A stretch of 64,000 nt of DNA, from the NCBI GenBank assembly GCA_022824945.1, contig JAJDYX010000047.1, positions 147,784 to 211,783 on the forward strand, in the 5' to 3' direction. Positions 24,340 to 33,442 of this stretch are shown here, piece by piece. The notes beneath the pieces are model-generated. The model was not told where the DNA came from and searched no databases. It worked only from the letters and a program-made list of their open reading frames with translations. Origin of the DNA: Candidatus Latescibacterota bacterium (GTDB taxonomy: Bacteria > Latescibacterota > UBA2968). The stretch's first letter is position 1; the number at the start of each line of letters is the position of its first letter. The position numbers were made by a program, and so were the translations under genes.

Positions 24340-26502
24340 CTATCTCGCCACCTCTTCAGTCGTCACCGCGGACGGCACCAAAGGCAATTCTACTATCATC
24401 TCGGTGAATTCACCGGGTTCGGATACGACCCGGATGGTTCCCCCGTGTTCGCGCACAATATCGTTGGAAAGGGCAAGGCCAAGACCCGTGCCCTTGTCTG
24501 TCGGTTTGGTGGTAAAGAAAGGATTGAAAATTTTATCGACAACCTCGGGTGGAATCCCATTCCCGTTATCTCTTATGCTTATCTCTATCCGATCATCCAT
24601 GCGTCTGGTGCTCAGCGACAGAGTCGGAAAAAAGGTCACACCATCATCTGCTTCAATAGCACGCCGTTTCTCGTCGGTAGCATAACAGGCATTGCCTACC
24701 ATGTTGAGAAAGACGCGCCCCAGATCCTGCGGCACGACCTCAATTTGCCCCGCATCTGGGTCGAAATCCGTCTCGATGGTCAAGTTAAAATCCGCGTCCG
24801 TTGCCCGTGCGCTGTGGTAGGCAAGGCGGGCGTGTTCATCGAGCAGTTTATTAATTTCAATGGACTGTCGTTCACCAGAGCCGCGCCCCATCATGAGCAT
24901 GTCGTGAACAATGCTGTCGGCGCGGTTGCCGTGTTGGAGGATGCGCCCCATGTTGTCGGTGAGATCCTGGCATATCTCGTCAACCAATTCGCGCTGCTCC
25001 TCGTCCAGCGCTTCGGGACTTTCATCCAGTACCTCTCTCAACTCCTCCATGAGTTCTTCCGAAGCTTCCGAGAAGTTTTTCACAAAATTCAGCGGATTCT
25101 TGATCTCGTGCGCCACACCTGCGGTGAGTTCGCCGAGCGCGGCCAATTTCTCGCGCATGACAATCTGGTCCTGCGCCACCTGCAAATCCTCCAGCACTTT
25201 TTCAAGCTCTGCGTTCTTGGATTGCAACTCTTCGGCCAGTTTTTCCACCAGATTCAGGCGCTGCACCTCCAGAGCGTGTCGGCGAAAGACTTCAAGGGCT
25301 GCGGCCATGTCTGCCACCTCGTCGTTCCCACCTATCTCGACCTTGCCCTCCAGATCGCCATCAGCCATGCGGCGCATCCGCTCGGATAGTCGCTCGAGAC
25401 GGGGCAATAGCATTCGTCCCACGAATAAATAGGCGATCAACAACGCGCCAGTAATGCTGATCACATTTAAAACCAACAGAAGACTGCGCCCGGTACCGAT
25501 GGCCAGTGTAGAAGCGTGGGTAGCTTCCTTCGCACTTATGCTGGCAGCATTTACCAGCCCTTCGGCTTCGGCGACCAGATTGAGGGCAAGAGACTGATTG
25601 CGCGCGAGCAGATCCCGCTGGTGCCCGACGTGTTCGAGTTCTCGTGTACGCAGGTCGAAGCCCCCTTCTTCCCCCAGTCCCAACTGGTACAGGCGGGCAC
25701 ATATCGGAGCGATCTGACTGCGCGCACGGGCCGTTCGGAGTGCCGACAAACTCCATTCAATCCTGTCTTTAGCAGCTTCAAATCGCTCCCGCAATGGCTC
25801 AATCAAGGGCGCATCTGAAAGATTGAAAGCACTCGACAGAAGCTGGATTGCTGTGGTGGCGTCTGCTTGCAATGCAGCCAGATGGCGATAGTGGTCGAAC
25901 TCTTGTCTCGACAAATGCTGCGCAGGCGACGCGGGTGCTTCGCCGAGATTGCGATACCCCGTCATAGCGTAGAACAACTGGTCGTCAATAAGCGGAACCA
26001 TGACACCAACCAGTTCGTTGCGCACTTTAACCAGTTCTGCACGCAGGGCTTCACTCCGTTCTTGCAGCGCAAAAAGCTCGGCTATGGAACATTCAATTTC
26101 TTCGATATTTGAGATCAGCGTACCACCCTGGGCGCGAATGCGACTAAAGCGTTCTTCTTCTCCACCTTGCTGCGTCAAAGCCGCCAACTGCACTTCAAAA
26201 GCACTTCGCTCTTTGGCGATCTCGTCAATAACCTGATCAAATGTCTCTGGCGTTGCAGCAGCGATGAGACGCGGTGCTGCGGCTACAATGGCACCGCTTT
26301 GTTGAGCGACTCCAAATGCGGCTGCCATTCCGGGCACACTGCCTTCATTCACGCGACTTTGCGCGTCACCCACGCTGTTGAAGGAAAACCAGCCAACCAG
26401 ACTCGCCCCCATCGTGAGGACAACAGCACCGCCAATACCCAAATAGAGTTGCGTCGAGATTCGGTATCGGCCTTCAAGCAGGTGTTTTAGTATGTTAATC
26501 AT
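24340..26502 (-). CDS. TorS-like membrane sensor histidine kinase
   Basis: This 720-aa kinase has TM1 at about 20-42, a long helical periplasmic sensor (43-338) resembling the TorS input domain, TM2 at 340-361 and a HAMP linker at 362-415. The kinase core follows a coiled coil: H box with H465 (GVAHEIKNPLNF), N box FLNMVGNACYATD, G boxes DNGNGIPPE and GTGLGLAL. It has no receiver domain of its own. Its start overlaps the stop of the upstream binding-protein gene (ATGA), so they are coupled. TorS senses ligand through a periplasmic binding protein (TorT), and the gene just upstream encodes a periplasmic binding protein, so the pair may form a similar sensor. Confidence 0.88.
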   Translation of the reverse strand: MINILKHLLEGRYRISTQLYLGIGGAVVLTMGASLVGWFSFNSVGDAQSRVNEGSVPGMAAAFGVAQQSGAIVAAAPRLIAAATPETFDQVIDEIAKERSAFEVQLAALTQQGGEEERFSRIRAQGGTLISNIEEIECSIAELFALQERSEALRAELVKVRNELVGVMVPLIDDQLFYAMTGYRNLGEAPASPAQHLSRQEFDHYRHLAALQADATTAIQLLSSAFNLSDAPLIEPLRERFEAAKDRIEWSLSALRTARARSQIAPICARLYQLGLGEEGGFDLRTRELEHVGHQRDLLARNQSLALNLVAEAEGLVNAASISAKEATHASTLAIGTGRSLLLVLNVISITGALLIAYLFVGRMLLPRLERLSERMRRMADGDLEGKVEIGGNDEVADMAAALEVFRRHALEVQRLNLVEKLAEELQSKNAELEKVLEDLQVAQDQIVMREKLAALGELTAGVAHEIKNPLNFVKNFSEASEELMEELREVLDESPEALDEEQRELVDEICQDLTDNMGRILQHGNRADSIVHDMLMMGRGSGERQSIEINKLLDEHARLAYHSARATDADFNLTIETDFDPDAGQIEVVPQDLGRVFLNMVGNACYATDEKRRAIEADDGVTFFPTLSLSTRRMDDRIEISIRDNGNGIPPEVVDKIFNPFFTTKPTDKGTGLGLALSNDIVREHGGTIRVVSEPGEFTEMIVELPLVPSAVTTEEVAR

Positions 26503-27671
26503 GGCTTTATTGCGTCCCGCAGAGTTTGGATCGAGCGATAACTGCCATCGCTACCAATCACGGTGAGAAAAACAGCGTCTGAACCCTGATTGTCATTTGC
26601 GCCATAGCGAAGTTCAAAGCCGTCGAGATCAATAGTATCGGCACCGCGCAAACTCTTGAGAAACCCGGCGCGATCAACCTCCCTGCCACAGCGTTCGAGA
26701 GCCGCGATAGCCAATCGCCCCGCCAAATAGCCTTCGTAGGACACAAAGCCAGGTGTCGCTTCGGGTGCGTGAGCAGCCAGAGCACGGCGATAGGCAATAC
26801 CAACGCGGGGAATGTCATTTGTTGGAAAAGGTACGACCTGCGTGACGAAGACCCCGACGCCACCGCGACCGAGTTCTTCGGCCAAAGCGTTGCTGCCCAC
26901 AAACGAGATGGTCATGAATACGGGATCCAGTCCCGTGTGTCGTGCCCAGGCAATCAGCGTTGCTACCGGCTGGTAGGCCCCTATCAGGATGACTGCATCG
27001 GGGTTTGCACCATGCAGGTTGAGCAGACCCGTCTTTATCGCCGTGGTATTGCGCGGGTACACCCCTATTGCCACAGGTTCCATGCTACGCCGCTCAAGTG
27101 CCTGCCGCACGCCGCGATAACCCGCCCGACCAAAAGAGTCATCCTGGTACATAACGGCAATGCGTTTAATACCCAGGTCTGTAGTCAAACGAGCGACCAT
27201 AGCCTCGGTTTCCTGGTTATAAGACGCCCGCAGGTTAATCACGTTTTGCCACTTGGATTCACGCAGGAAGGCCGCACCGGTAAAGGGGGCGATGTAGGGG
27301 ACACCCGCAGCTGCGGCCACAGGGGTAGCGGAGAGCGATGTAGGTGTACCGACAGCACCGATCAGCGCAAAAATCCCATCCTGTTCAATCAAGCGACGGG
27401 TGTTGGCGATGGCAGCTTCGGGTTCGTATGCATCATCGAGAGACAACAATATTAGCTGCCGACCATGTATGCCACCCCGCGCGTTGACCTCCTGAAAAGC
27501 TGCCTCAATACCAATCCGCATGTTCTTGCCCAGTTCTCGAGCGGGGCCACTAAAGGCGGCGGACTGTCCAAAAAGGATGCGCTCGTCAGAGATTCCGGAT
27601 TCTTCCGCGCGGATTTCCAAAATCAGCAAGACGAGCAGTAAAACCGCACAACTGTAGCGCGTTCTCCTCAT
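26499..27671 (-). CDS. Periplasmic ligand-binding protein (branched-chain amino-acid/amide type)
   Basis: This 390-aa protein has a signal peptide (MRRTRYSCAVLLLVLLILEI) followed by the two-lobe type I periplasmic binding fold of the LivJ/AmiC family: ILFGQSAAFSGPARELGKNM, GRQLILLSLDDAYEPEAA, LIGAVGTPTS and VAVMYQDDSFGRAG-like segments. No ABC permease genes are present. Instead it overlaps by 4 bases with the RsbW-like kinase gene upstream and the histidine kinase downstream. It is therefore likely a ligand sensor for the kinase, in the manner of TorT or of AmiC-type regulators. Ligand unknown; amide, amino acid or urea analogues are usual in the family. Confidence 0.88.
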   Translation of the reverse strand: MRRTRYSCAVLLLVLLILEIRAEESGISDERILFGQSAAFSGPARELGKNMRIGIEAAFQEVNARGGIHGRQLILLSLDDAYEPEAAIANTRRLIEQDGIFALIGAVGTPTSLSATPVAAAAGVPYIAPFTGAAFLRESKWQNVINLRASYNQETEAMVARLTTDLGIKRIAVMYQDDSFGRAGYRGVRQALERRSMEPVAIGVYPRNTTAIKTGLLNLHGANPDAVILIGAYQPVATLIAWARHTGLDPVFMTISFVGSNALAEELGRGGVGVFVTQVVPFPTNDIPRVGIAYRRALAAHAPEATPGFVSYEGYLAGRLAIAALERCGREVDRAGFLKSLRGADTIDLDGFELRYGANDNQGSDAVFLTVIGSDGSYRSIQTLRDAIKP

Positions 27672-28090
27672 CCATTCCTCCGCTTAATCAGAGTAAGATG
27701 ATTCTTATTTTCCTCGCGGCGATAGTGGACATCATCCATCATAACGCGCATCAGATGGACCCCAAGCCCCCCTATCGGCCGATCTTCTATCCCTGCGTCC
27801 AGATCTGGTTCAGGAGCGTCCTTCAGTGGATTAAAAGCATGTCCATCGTCTATAATCTCAACGGTGAAAACATCCTCATCCGAAGTCAACGTGACCTCAA
27901 TCTCGTGGCGTGCATCGTCGTCATATCCGTAGTTCACAGTATTGACGATCAATTCTTCGAGGACGAGATCGACCTGGTACACGAGGTCGGGGGGCCAATC
28001 CCCCACCTCGCCGAGTTCTGCCACGGCATCGTGGAGCCGCTCCAACTCGCCGAGATCCGACGCTATACATAGAGAACGTTTCACCTTCAT
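27668..28090 (-). CDS. RsbW-like anti-sigma factor serine kinase
   Basis: This 140-aa GHKL-type ATPase (HATPase_c_2) has an N box LVLEELIVNTVNYGYDD, G1 box VEIIDDGHAFNP and G2 region GGLGVHLMR. It contains only the kinase domain. Proteins of this kind bind a sigma factor and phosphorylate a STAS antagonist. ATG 28090 overlaps the stop of the PP2C gene (ATGA), and its own stop overlaps the binding-protein start. The target STAS protein is probably that at 29717, 1.6 kb upstream. No sigma factor gene lies in the window. Confidence 0.88.
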   Translation of the reverse strand: MKVKRSLCIASDLGELERLHDAVAELGEVGDWPPDLVYQVDLVLEELIVNTVNYGYDDDARHEIEVTLTSDEDVFTVEIIDDGHAFNPLKDAPEPDLDAGIEDRPIGGLGVHLMRVMMDDVHYRREENKNHLTLIKRRNG

Positions 28091-29256
28091 ATTCCTGTCT
28101 CTCTGCAAAAAAGTGTCATACAGGTCATATCGTCGAACTGGGGCATATCGCCCGCGAATGCCTGCACAGCTTGAAAAACCGCCTGATTAATTTCGCGGAC
28201 ACCACACGAACAATACTCGGACAATACTGCACACAAGCGCTCCATCTCAAACTCCTCATTCTGGGCATTCATGGCTTCGGTGACACCATCTGTGTAGAGC
28301 ACGAGGGCATCGCCGGGCGACAGAGTGACTGAGTTTTGTTCGTATTCAACATCTGGCATGATACCCAGAGCAATTCCGTTGGTCTGGGGGAGCACAGTCG
28401 AGCTGCCATCCGCGTGGACGAGGATCGGGGGATTGTGCCCTCCGTTGGCGTACGACAGCACCCCATTCGCCGGATTGTATTCGGCGTAAAATACGGTGAC
28501 AAACATCGCTGCGTCGTTGTCTTCCTGCAGGAGACTATTGACCTCGCTCAACACCTCGGCCGGGCTCGAGCTGCCAATTGCAGCTCCTTTCATCAACGTG
28601 CGACTGGACATCATGAAAAGAGCAGCCGGTACACCCTTATCGGAAACATCGGCAATTGCCAGACCGATGCGGTCATTTTCCAGATTGATAATATCGAAAA
28701 AGTCACCGCCCACTTCGCGTGCAGGCTCCATGTTTCCAAATAGCTGATAGCCCGGTTTGTCTGGAAAGGTCTTCGGCAGGATCGACTGCTGCATCTCATG
28801 GGCAACGCGGAGTTCGTTTTGCAGTGCCACCAACTTATCCCGCGAAGCCACAGCCTCGCGCCACATCTGCAGGTGTTCCAGAGTGCGCTCAATTGTGACC
28901 CTCAGATCCTGAAAATCAATGGGCTTGGTAACAAAGTCGAACGCCCCCCGATTCATGGCCGTGCGGATGTTTTTCATATCGCCATAAGCCGAAACAATGA
29001 CAGCCCGGAGGTCTGGATCGACTTGCGGCATCTGTTCGAGCAACGTGAGACCATCCATCCGCGGCATATTGATGTCCGAGAGCACCATATCGATATCCGG
29101 ATCCGCGTTCAGCACCTCAAGAGCCTCAATGCCGTTGTAGGCAAAGACGAATTCGTAGTGTCCGGCGCGAACATCGCGCCGCATGCGCTGCCTCACGAGA
29201 TGTTCGAGATCGGGTTCATCATCAACCACGAGTATTCTATATTGCGCCTTTTTCAT
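28087..29256 (-). CDS. Response regulator with PP2C/SpoIIE phosphatase domain (RsbU-like)
   Basis: This 389-aa protein has an N-terminal receiver domain (D12-D13 acidic pocket; phosphoacceptor D61 in VLSDINMPRMDG), a coiled linker, and a PP2C-type SpoIIE phosphatase domain. The phosphatase metal motifs are visible as GGDFFDII, AIADVSDKGVPAALFM and the later VLYTDGVTEAMN. It would dephosphorylate a STAS anti-sigma antagonist when its receiver is phosphorylated, probably by the coupled histidine kinase. It heads the operon; the start follows AGAGG in the 29.3 kb leader. Confidence 0.93.
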   Translation of the reverse strand: MKKAQYRILVVDDEPDLEHLVRQRMRRDVRAGHYEFVFAYNGIEALEVLNADPDIDMVLSDINMPRMDGLTLLEQMPQVDPDLRAVIVSAYGDMKNIRTAMNRGAFDFVTKPIDFQDLRVTIERTLEHLQMWREAVASRDKLVALQNELRVAHEMQQSILPKTFPDKPGYQLFGNMEPAREVGGDFFDIINLENDRIGLAIADVSDKGVPAALFMMSSRTLMKGAAIGSSSPAEVLSEVNSLLQEDNDAAMFVTVFYAEYNPANGVLSYANGGHNPPILVHADGSSTVLPQTNGIALGIMPDVEYEQNSVTLSPGDALVLYTDGVTEAMNAQNEEFEMERLCAVLSEYCSCGVREINQAVFQAVQAFAGDMPQFDDMTCMTLFCRETGI

Positions 29257-29716
29257 ATACGCGCCTCTTATATTAATGGTGTCTTACTTATACTGATGTT
29301 AAGCACTCTTTGATCAATGCACAATCATTGCGATAGCAAAAGTCCTCGCTCCAGAGTCCTCTCGTCGCTGTGTTGTAAAGGAGAGAATACGGGGAGAGGT
29401 ACTAAAAAACGTGAACGATTGCTGAATCGGCCATTGTGTAATGACAAACCGCGCGACACGAGGTAGAAGATTGGTTGTTATTCGGGAGGTTTTGAAAGCG
29501 GATATACAGGGCATGAGAAATACCCTGGAAAGTGATCTATAGACCAGATACACAGGGAAAATCGGATCGGCGTGTGAATTCGATAACGCCTGCAACCCAA
29601 CTGTGGAAAGCCCACAGATTAAGCCTGGCGAGTCTAAATCGGTCTGTGCAACAGGTTGAGATACGCCAGGCCCTCATCTATGACTTGAGAGCACACGCGA
29701 CAAAGCGAAAAACAGG
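29257..29716. other. 460-base region without a convincing gene
   Basis: This stretch between the STAS gene and the PP2C gene holds no ORF that I accept; a 93-codon minus-strand ORF at 29314-29595 has no family match and poor composition. Visible structure includes CTGTGG/CCACAG (29601-29606, 29612-29617) and an 8-bp repeat GCCTGGCG (29623-29630) with CGCCAGGC (29664-29671) enclosing CTGT-GCA-ACAG. The latter might end STAS transcription or be a small RNA structure. The operon leader for the PP2C gene is at its left end. Confidence 0.5.
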
Positions 29717-30055
29717 TTATCCGCCCAGTGCGGCGCAAGCCTCTGCCTGTGAGTCGTAGATCGAAATGATCTTGTCAAATCCGCTGATTTTGAAGACCTC
29801 TCCGATGGGACCAGAAAGCGAGCAAAGCGCGAATTCCGCATTGCGATTCCGGAGTGACTTGGCAACCAGCAAAATGACCCGCAGGCCCGAGCTACTAATG
29901 TAGGAAAGCCCCCCAAAATCTACGACCACGCAGGTATCGTCGTCACTGATTGCAGAGCTTAACACATTTTCGAACTCGCGGGCATTGGCACTATCAACCC
30001 GGCCATTCACGTTCGCGATTAAAATTCCATTTTCTCTTTGGGTCTTAATCTCCAT
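29717..30055 (-). CDS. STAS-domain anti-sigma factor antagonist
   Basis: This 112-aa single STAS domain shows the phosphorylation loop VDFGGLSYISSSGLRVILL (Ser at 54-56 before G57). It would bind the RsbW-like kinase when unphosphorylated. It has its own AAAGG ribosome-binding site and is separated from the rest of the signalling operon by 460 bases, so it is probably transcribed separately. Its partners are likely the kinase at 27668 and the phosphatase at 28087. Confidence 0.92.
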   Translation of the reverse strand: MEIKTQRENGILIANVNGRVDSANAREFENVLSSAISDDDTCVVVDFGGLSYISSSGLRVILLVAKSLRNRNAEFALCSLSGPIGEVFKISGFDKIISIYDSQAEACAALGG

Positions 30056-30246
30056 GGACCTTTATCCTGATGTGTGAAAGTATCTACGAAAGCTCTTGCC
30101 GTACCATCGCGTGCAGAAAAATCGACCAAGAGCCATTGCGCCCCATAGCGAGATGTATTCTTGCAGGGAATTGAGAAGTTTAGCTAAAATATTACTTGTC
30201 TATGCGAAAGTCAAATCTTTTTTTCGACTCTTATTTCATAGTACAC

Positions 30247-30279
30247 ACAAAACGGGTTCACCTGGATGGTCAACCCGTC
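30247..30279 (-). terminator. Terminator of the sodium/alanine symporter gene
   Basis: Read on the minus strand, the stem ACGGGTT (30278-30272) pairs with AACCCGT (30258-30252), with a 13-base loop, and is followed by TTTTGTG. It lies about 20 bases after the symporter stop. Confidence 0.5.
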
Positions 30280-30299
30280 TTATGTGCCGGTATAAGTTA

Positions 30300-31850
30300 T
30301 CAATATGCGTCCCTCTGATGCGCCTCTACCTCACCCGCCTTGTAACGCCCCCAGTATTCTTTGAGCCTGTCTTTGATCTGTGGACTCATGATAATACAGC
30401 CGATAATATTCGGAAACGCCATTGCAAAAATCATCGCGTCGGAAAAATCGACCACACTTTTTAGCGCGGTAACAGACCCGATAAATACAAAGCATACAAA
30501 AACGATTCGATACGTCAGAGTAGATCGCAATCCAAAAAGATATTCCCACGCTCGCTCGCCGTAATATGCCCACGCGATCACCGTCGTATAGGCAAAGAAC
30601 ATTGCCACAACAGCGATGACATAACGCGACCCGGGCGCGAACGAATCAAATGCCACAGATGTCATCTGGATTCCCACGAGATACCCACTTTGCCCTTGAA
30701 ATTCGGGCAACAGATACGCACCCGTAATCATACAAACCAATGCCGTCATTAAACATATAATAACGGTGTCAATAAACGGCCCAATCATCGCCACTATCCC
30801 CTGGCGCACAGGCTCATCGGTTTTGGCTGCCGCATGGGCAAATGCCGCAGAACCCAACCCCGCTTCGTTGGAAAAAGCCGCCCTGCGTACCCCTTGAACA
30901 AGAGCCCCCATGAAGCCGCCATATATAGCTTGAGGTATAAACGCCTGAGAAATGATATTCACAATCAGATTGGGCAATTCGGTAATACGCGCGAGAATAA
31001 TGAGAAAGGATGTGAGCACGTACAACCCACACATGAAGGGTACAATGCCCGCGGTGACAGTGCCAATACGCTTGATACCTCCACTAATGACAACGCCCAC
31101 CACCCCCGCCATTAAAAGCCCGACAACCCAGTTATAGGTCTTAAATCCCTCGGATACAGTACCGAGCATTTCAACTGTCTGATTCACCTGAAACATATTG
31201 CCGATGCCCAGAGAACCACCAACTGTCAACACGGCAAAAATCACGGCCATCACGCGCCCCAAAACCCCAAGTCCTTTTTCTTTTAAGCCCTGTTCCAGAT
31301 AGTACATCGGACCACCCGACACGCGACCATCGGGATGGATTCTTCTGTACATCACCGACAGAGTACAGGATACAAACTTGGACGCCATACCCAAAAAAGC
31401 CGTGACAATCATCCAGAAAACAGCACCGGGACCACCGGCACTCACAGCAATCGCCACACCCGCGATATTCCCCTGGCCCACAGTGGCGGACAACGCACTG
31501 GTCAATGCCTTAAAATGCGAAATTTCACCGGGATGATCCGGATTGTCATACCCTCCGCGAATCACATCAATCGAATGTTTTATTCCGCGCAGAGAGATCC
31601 AGCGAAAATAAAAAGAGTAATAAATGCCACCACCTACGAGCACAATAATGACAAGTGGAATACCCAGGCCAAAATCAAAAAATATAATCGAAGATAGAAA
31701 ATTGGTTATCGCACTTAAGCCTGCATTCAATACGTCAATAACCATCTGTATTGCGCCAGACGACTCGCCAGCCAAAGCTTCCTGTGCAAATGCATCACGG
31801 GACAGAAATAGTCCCATCAGAAAAGCAAAACGAGAACACCTGAAAAACAT
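30300..31850 (-). CDS. agcS: Sodium:alanine symporter (AGCS family)
   Basis: This 516-aa membrane protein takes up alanine or glycine with Na+. AGCS signatures are seen in ATVGQGNIAGVAIAVSAGGPGAVFWM, RVSGGPMYYLEQGL and GALVQGVRRAAFSNEAGLGSAAFAHAAAKT-like segments (each given only in part here). ATG 31850 has GAGGAAT upstream and begins a signal-like hydrophobic segment; the longest ORF starts 26 codons earlier without support. A terminator follows at 30247-30279. It is divergent from the TrpD-like gene. Confidence 0.93.
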   Translation of the reverse strand: MFFRCSRFAFLMGLFLSRDAFAQEALAGESSGAIQMVIDVLNAGLSAITNFLSSIIFFDFGLGIPLVIIVLVGGGIYYSFYFRWISLRGIKHSIDVIRGGYDNPDHPGEISHFKALTSALSATVGQGNIAGVAIAVSAGGPGAVFWMIVTAFLGMASKFVSCTLSVMYRRIHPDGRVSGGPMYYLEQGLKEKGLGVLGRVMAVIFAVLTVGGSLGIGNMFQVNQTVEMLGTVSEGFKTYNWVVGLLMAGVVGVVISGGIKRIGTVTAGIVPFMCGLYVLTSFLIILARITELPNLIVNIISQAFIPQAIYGGFMGALVQGVRRAAFSNEAGLGSAAFAHAAAKTDEPVRQGIVAMIGPFIDTVIICLMTALVCMITGAYLLPEFQGQSGYLVGIQMTSVAFDSFAPGSRYVIAVVAMFFAYTTVIAWAYYGERAWEYLFGLRSTLTYRIVFVCFVFIGSVTALKSVVDFSDAMIFAMAFPNIIGCIIMSPQIKDRLKEYWGRYKAGEVEAHQRDAY

Positions 31851-32014
31851 TGGAAAATTCCTCAGTTTTTGATTTATACTCTCCAACGAAACACGGAGTG
31901 AGACTAATGGGAAACATAATACAAACAAATTGGGGGGATGTATAGCACTTTTATACCCTCGTCTCCCTCACTCAATCGCTTGACAACGCCACATCCCCAC
32001 AATATTTTCATCTT

Positions 32015-33424
32015 ATGCCACTATCCGATCCCAATCCCCTCGTCCTCGAAGCCCAATCTCGTGTGTGTACAGGCCCCACGCAATCCCGTCCTCTGGGCAA
32101 CAAATCCGGCGATCCACAGTCGGTATTGGACGCCATCCTCAATACCCTGCAAAACAAAGCGCATCATCCGGTCTCTGACATCCAGATGGGATCCTTTTTT
32201 GCCGCCATGCGTCTGCGGCGCAATTATCCGCCCAAAACAGCCTGGAGCCAGGCGGAAATCAATGCCTTTGAACAATATACCCCCCTTCTACAAACCCACC
32301 TCCCACCGGACCTGCAATACATCTTCGGCCTTAAAGATCACTGTCCCACAAAATCACCCGATGAACAAACCGTCATTACCGCGCTAAAAACCATTCTCGA
32401 TGGTCGGCATCTCACCTACGGCCAAACGCGCCTTATGTGCGAAGCCATTCTCACCAACAGCGTTCGCGGCAGCTTCAAAGGTGCCGCACTGATCGGCCAG
32501 CGCATGAACCTCGAATCCTACGACGAAGTGCGCGGATACCTCCACTCGACCTTTGCGCCCGAACGCGCCCACACAGTACAGGTGAATAACCTCACCCACT
32601 TTGGTCAACCCTACAATGGCTCGACCCGCTACTTCAAACCCACCCTCTTTGTCGCGGTACTGCGCGCGGCTCTCGGTCGCCCTACCGTGCTTCACGGTGT
32701 AGATGCCATGCCGCCCAAATGGGGTGTAACCGACGAACAGATCCTCAACGCCCTCAATGCCCGCACCAATCTGTCGCTTTCAGAAGCAGCAGAACGACTC
32801 GAAAATATCGAGATCGGCTTTGCTTACATCAGCCAGCGCGAATATGCGCCATTGGCCTATGCAGCCCGCGACCTTCGCGCCCACATAGGCAAACGCCCCC
32901 CGTGGTCCGCCACGGAAAAAGCGCAGCAACTCTTCACCTGTGCTGGCAGCAATCACATCGTCATCGGTTATTACCATTCGGGATACGAAATCCCCCTTCT
33001 GAAAATCGCACGCGAGACCGGGTTTACATCTGCAGTAGCGATCAAAGGAGAAGAAGGCACCAGCCACTTTTCTCTGCGCCTGGGAAAACCCACCGATAAA
33101 ACGCGCAACGCCATCAATTTTTCACAGGGCTTTCGCGCCAATCAAACTTATGCCTGCGACATCAATCCCGCCACTTATGGTTTCCACTACACGCAAAATC
33201 CACGCCCCAAAGCCGCCAATGCACAGACCTTTGCCGAACTCGGCCTTGCAGCCCTCTCTGGCAAAAAAGGGCCTGTTTACGACCGCATCGTACTCAATAC
33301 AGCCCTCACAGATTACCTGCTCGGTTTCACCGCCGATCCCCACAAGGCAATTCGACAGGCGCGAGAAACAATAGACAACGGTCGCGCTCTCAAACACCTT
33401 CGAGCGTATCTATCTCAGGCGTAA
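32015..33424 (+). CDS. TrpD-like (glycosyltransferase family 3) protein, divergent active site
   Basis: This 469-aa protein resembles anthranilate phosphoribosyltransferase. It has a helical N-terminal domain seen twice (about 38-100 and 120-180; GSFFAAMRLRRN versus FKGAALIGQRMN), then the alpha/beta domain. The PRPP loop expected as GTGGD is replaced around residues 195-205 by THFGQPYNGSTRYFK. The KHGNR motif is LHGVD (226-230), and the GxDGxDE motif is KGEEGT (344-349). Anthranilate synthesis is therefore unlikely; the KGEEGT form is closer to the TrpD2/YbiB group, for which nucleic-acid binding has been described. No trp genes are nearby. It is followed after 18 bases by a sulfatase. Function unassigned. 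Confidence 0.7.
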   Translation: MPLSDPNPLVLEAQSRVCTGPTQSRPLGNKSGDPQSVLDAILNTLQNKAHHPVSDIQMGSFFAAMRLRRNYPPKTAWSQAEINAFEQYTPLLQTHLPPDLQYIFGLKDHCPTKSPDEQTVITALKTILDGRHLTYGQTRLMCEAILTNSVRGSFKGAALIGQRMNLESYDEVRGYLHSTFAPERAHTVQVNNLTHFGQPYNGSTRYFKPTLFVAVLRAALGRPTVLHGVDAMPPKWGVTDEQILNALNARTNLSLSEAAERLENIEIGFAYISQREYAPLAYAARDLRAHIGKRPPWSATEKAQQLFTCAGSNHIVIGYYHSGYEIPLLKIARETGFTSAVAIKGEEGTSHFSLRLGKPTDKTRNAINFSQGFRANQTYACDINPATYGFHYTQNPRPKAANAQTFAELGLAALSGKKGPVYDRIVLNTALTDYLLGFTADPHKAIRQARETIDNGRALKHLRAYLSQA

Positions 33425-33442
33425 TAATCACAGGAGAATTCA

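Noticed and set aside
24316..25389. 357-codon plus-strand ORF opposite the histidine kinase
   Set aside because: Complement of a well-supported kinase gene; His/Arg/Phe-rich shadow with no motif.
29314..29595. 93-codon minus-strand ORF between the STAS and PP2C genes
   Set aside because: No ribosome-binding site, no recognisable pattern, unlike the codon use of neighbours.
31851..32014. Glycine riboswitch upstream of the alanine/glycine-type symporter
   Set aside because: The leader on the minus strand lacks the conserved glycine aptamer segments.
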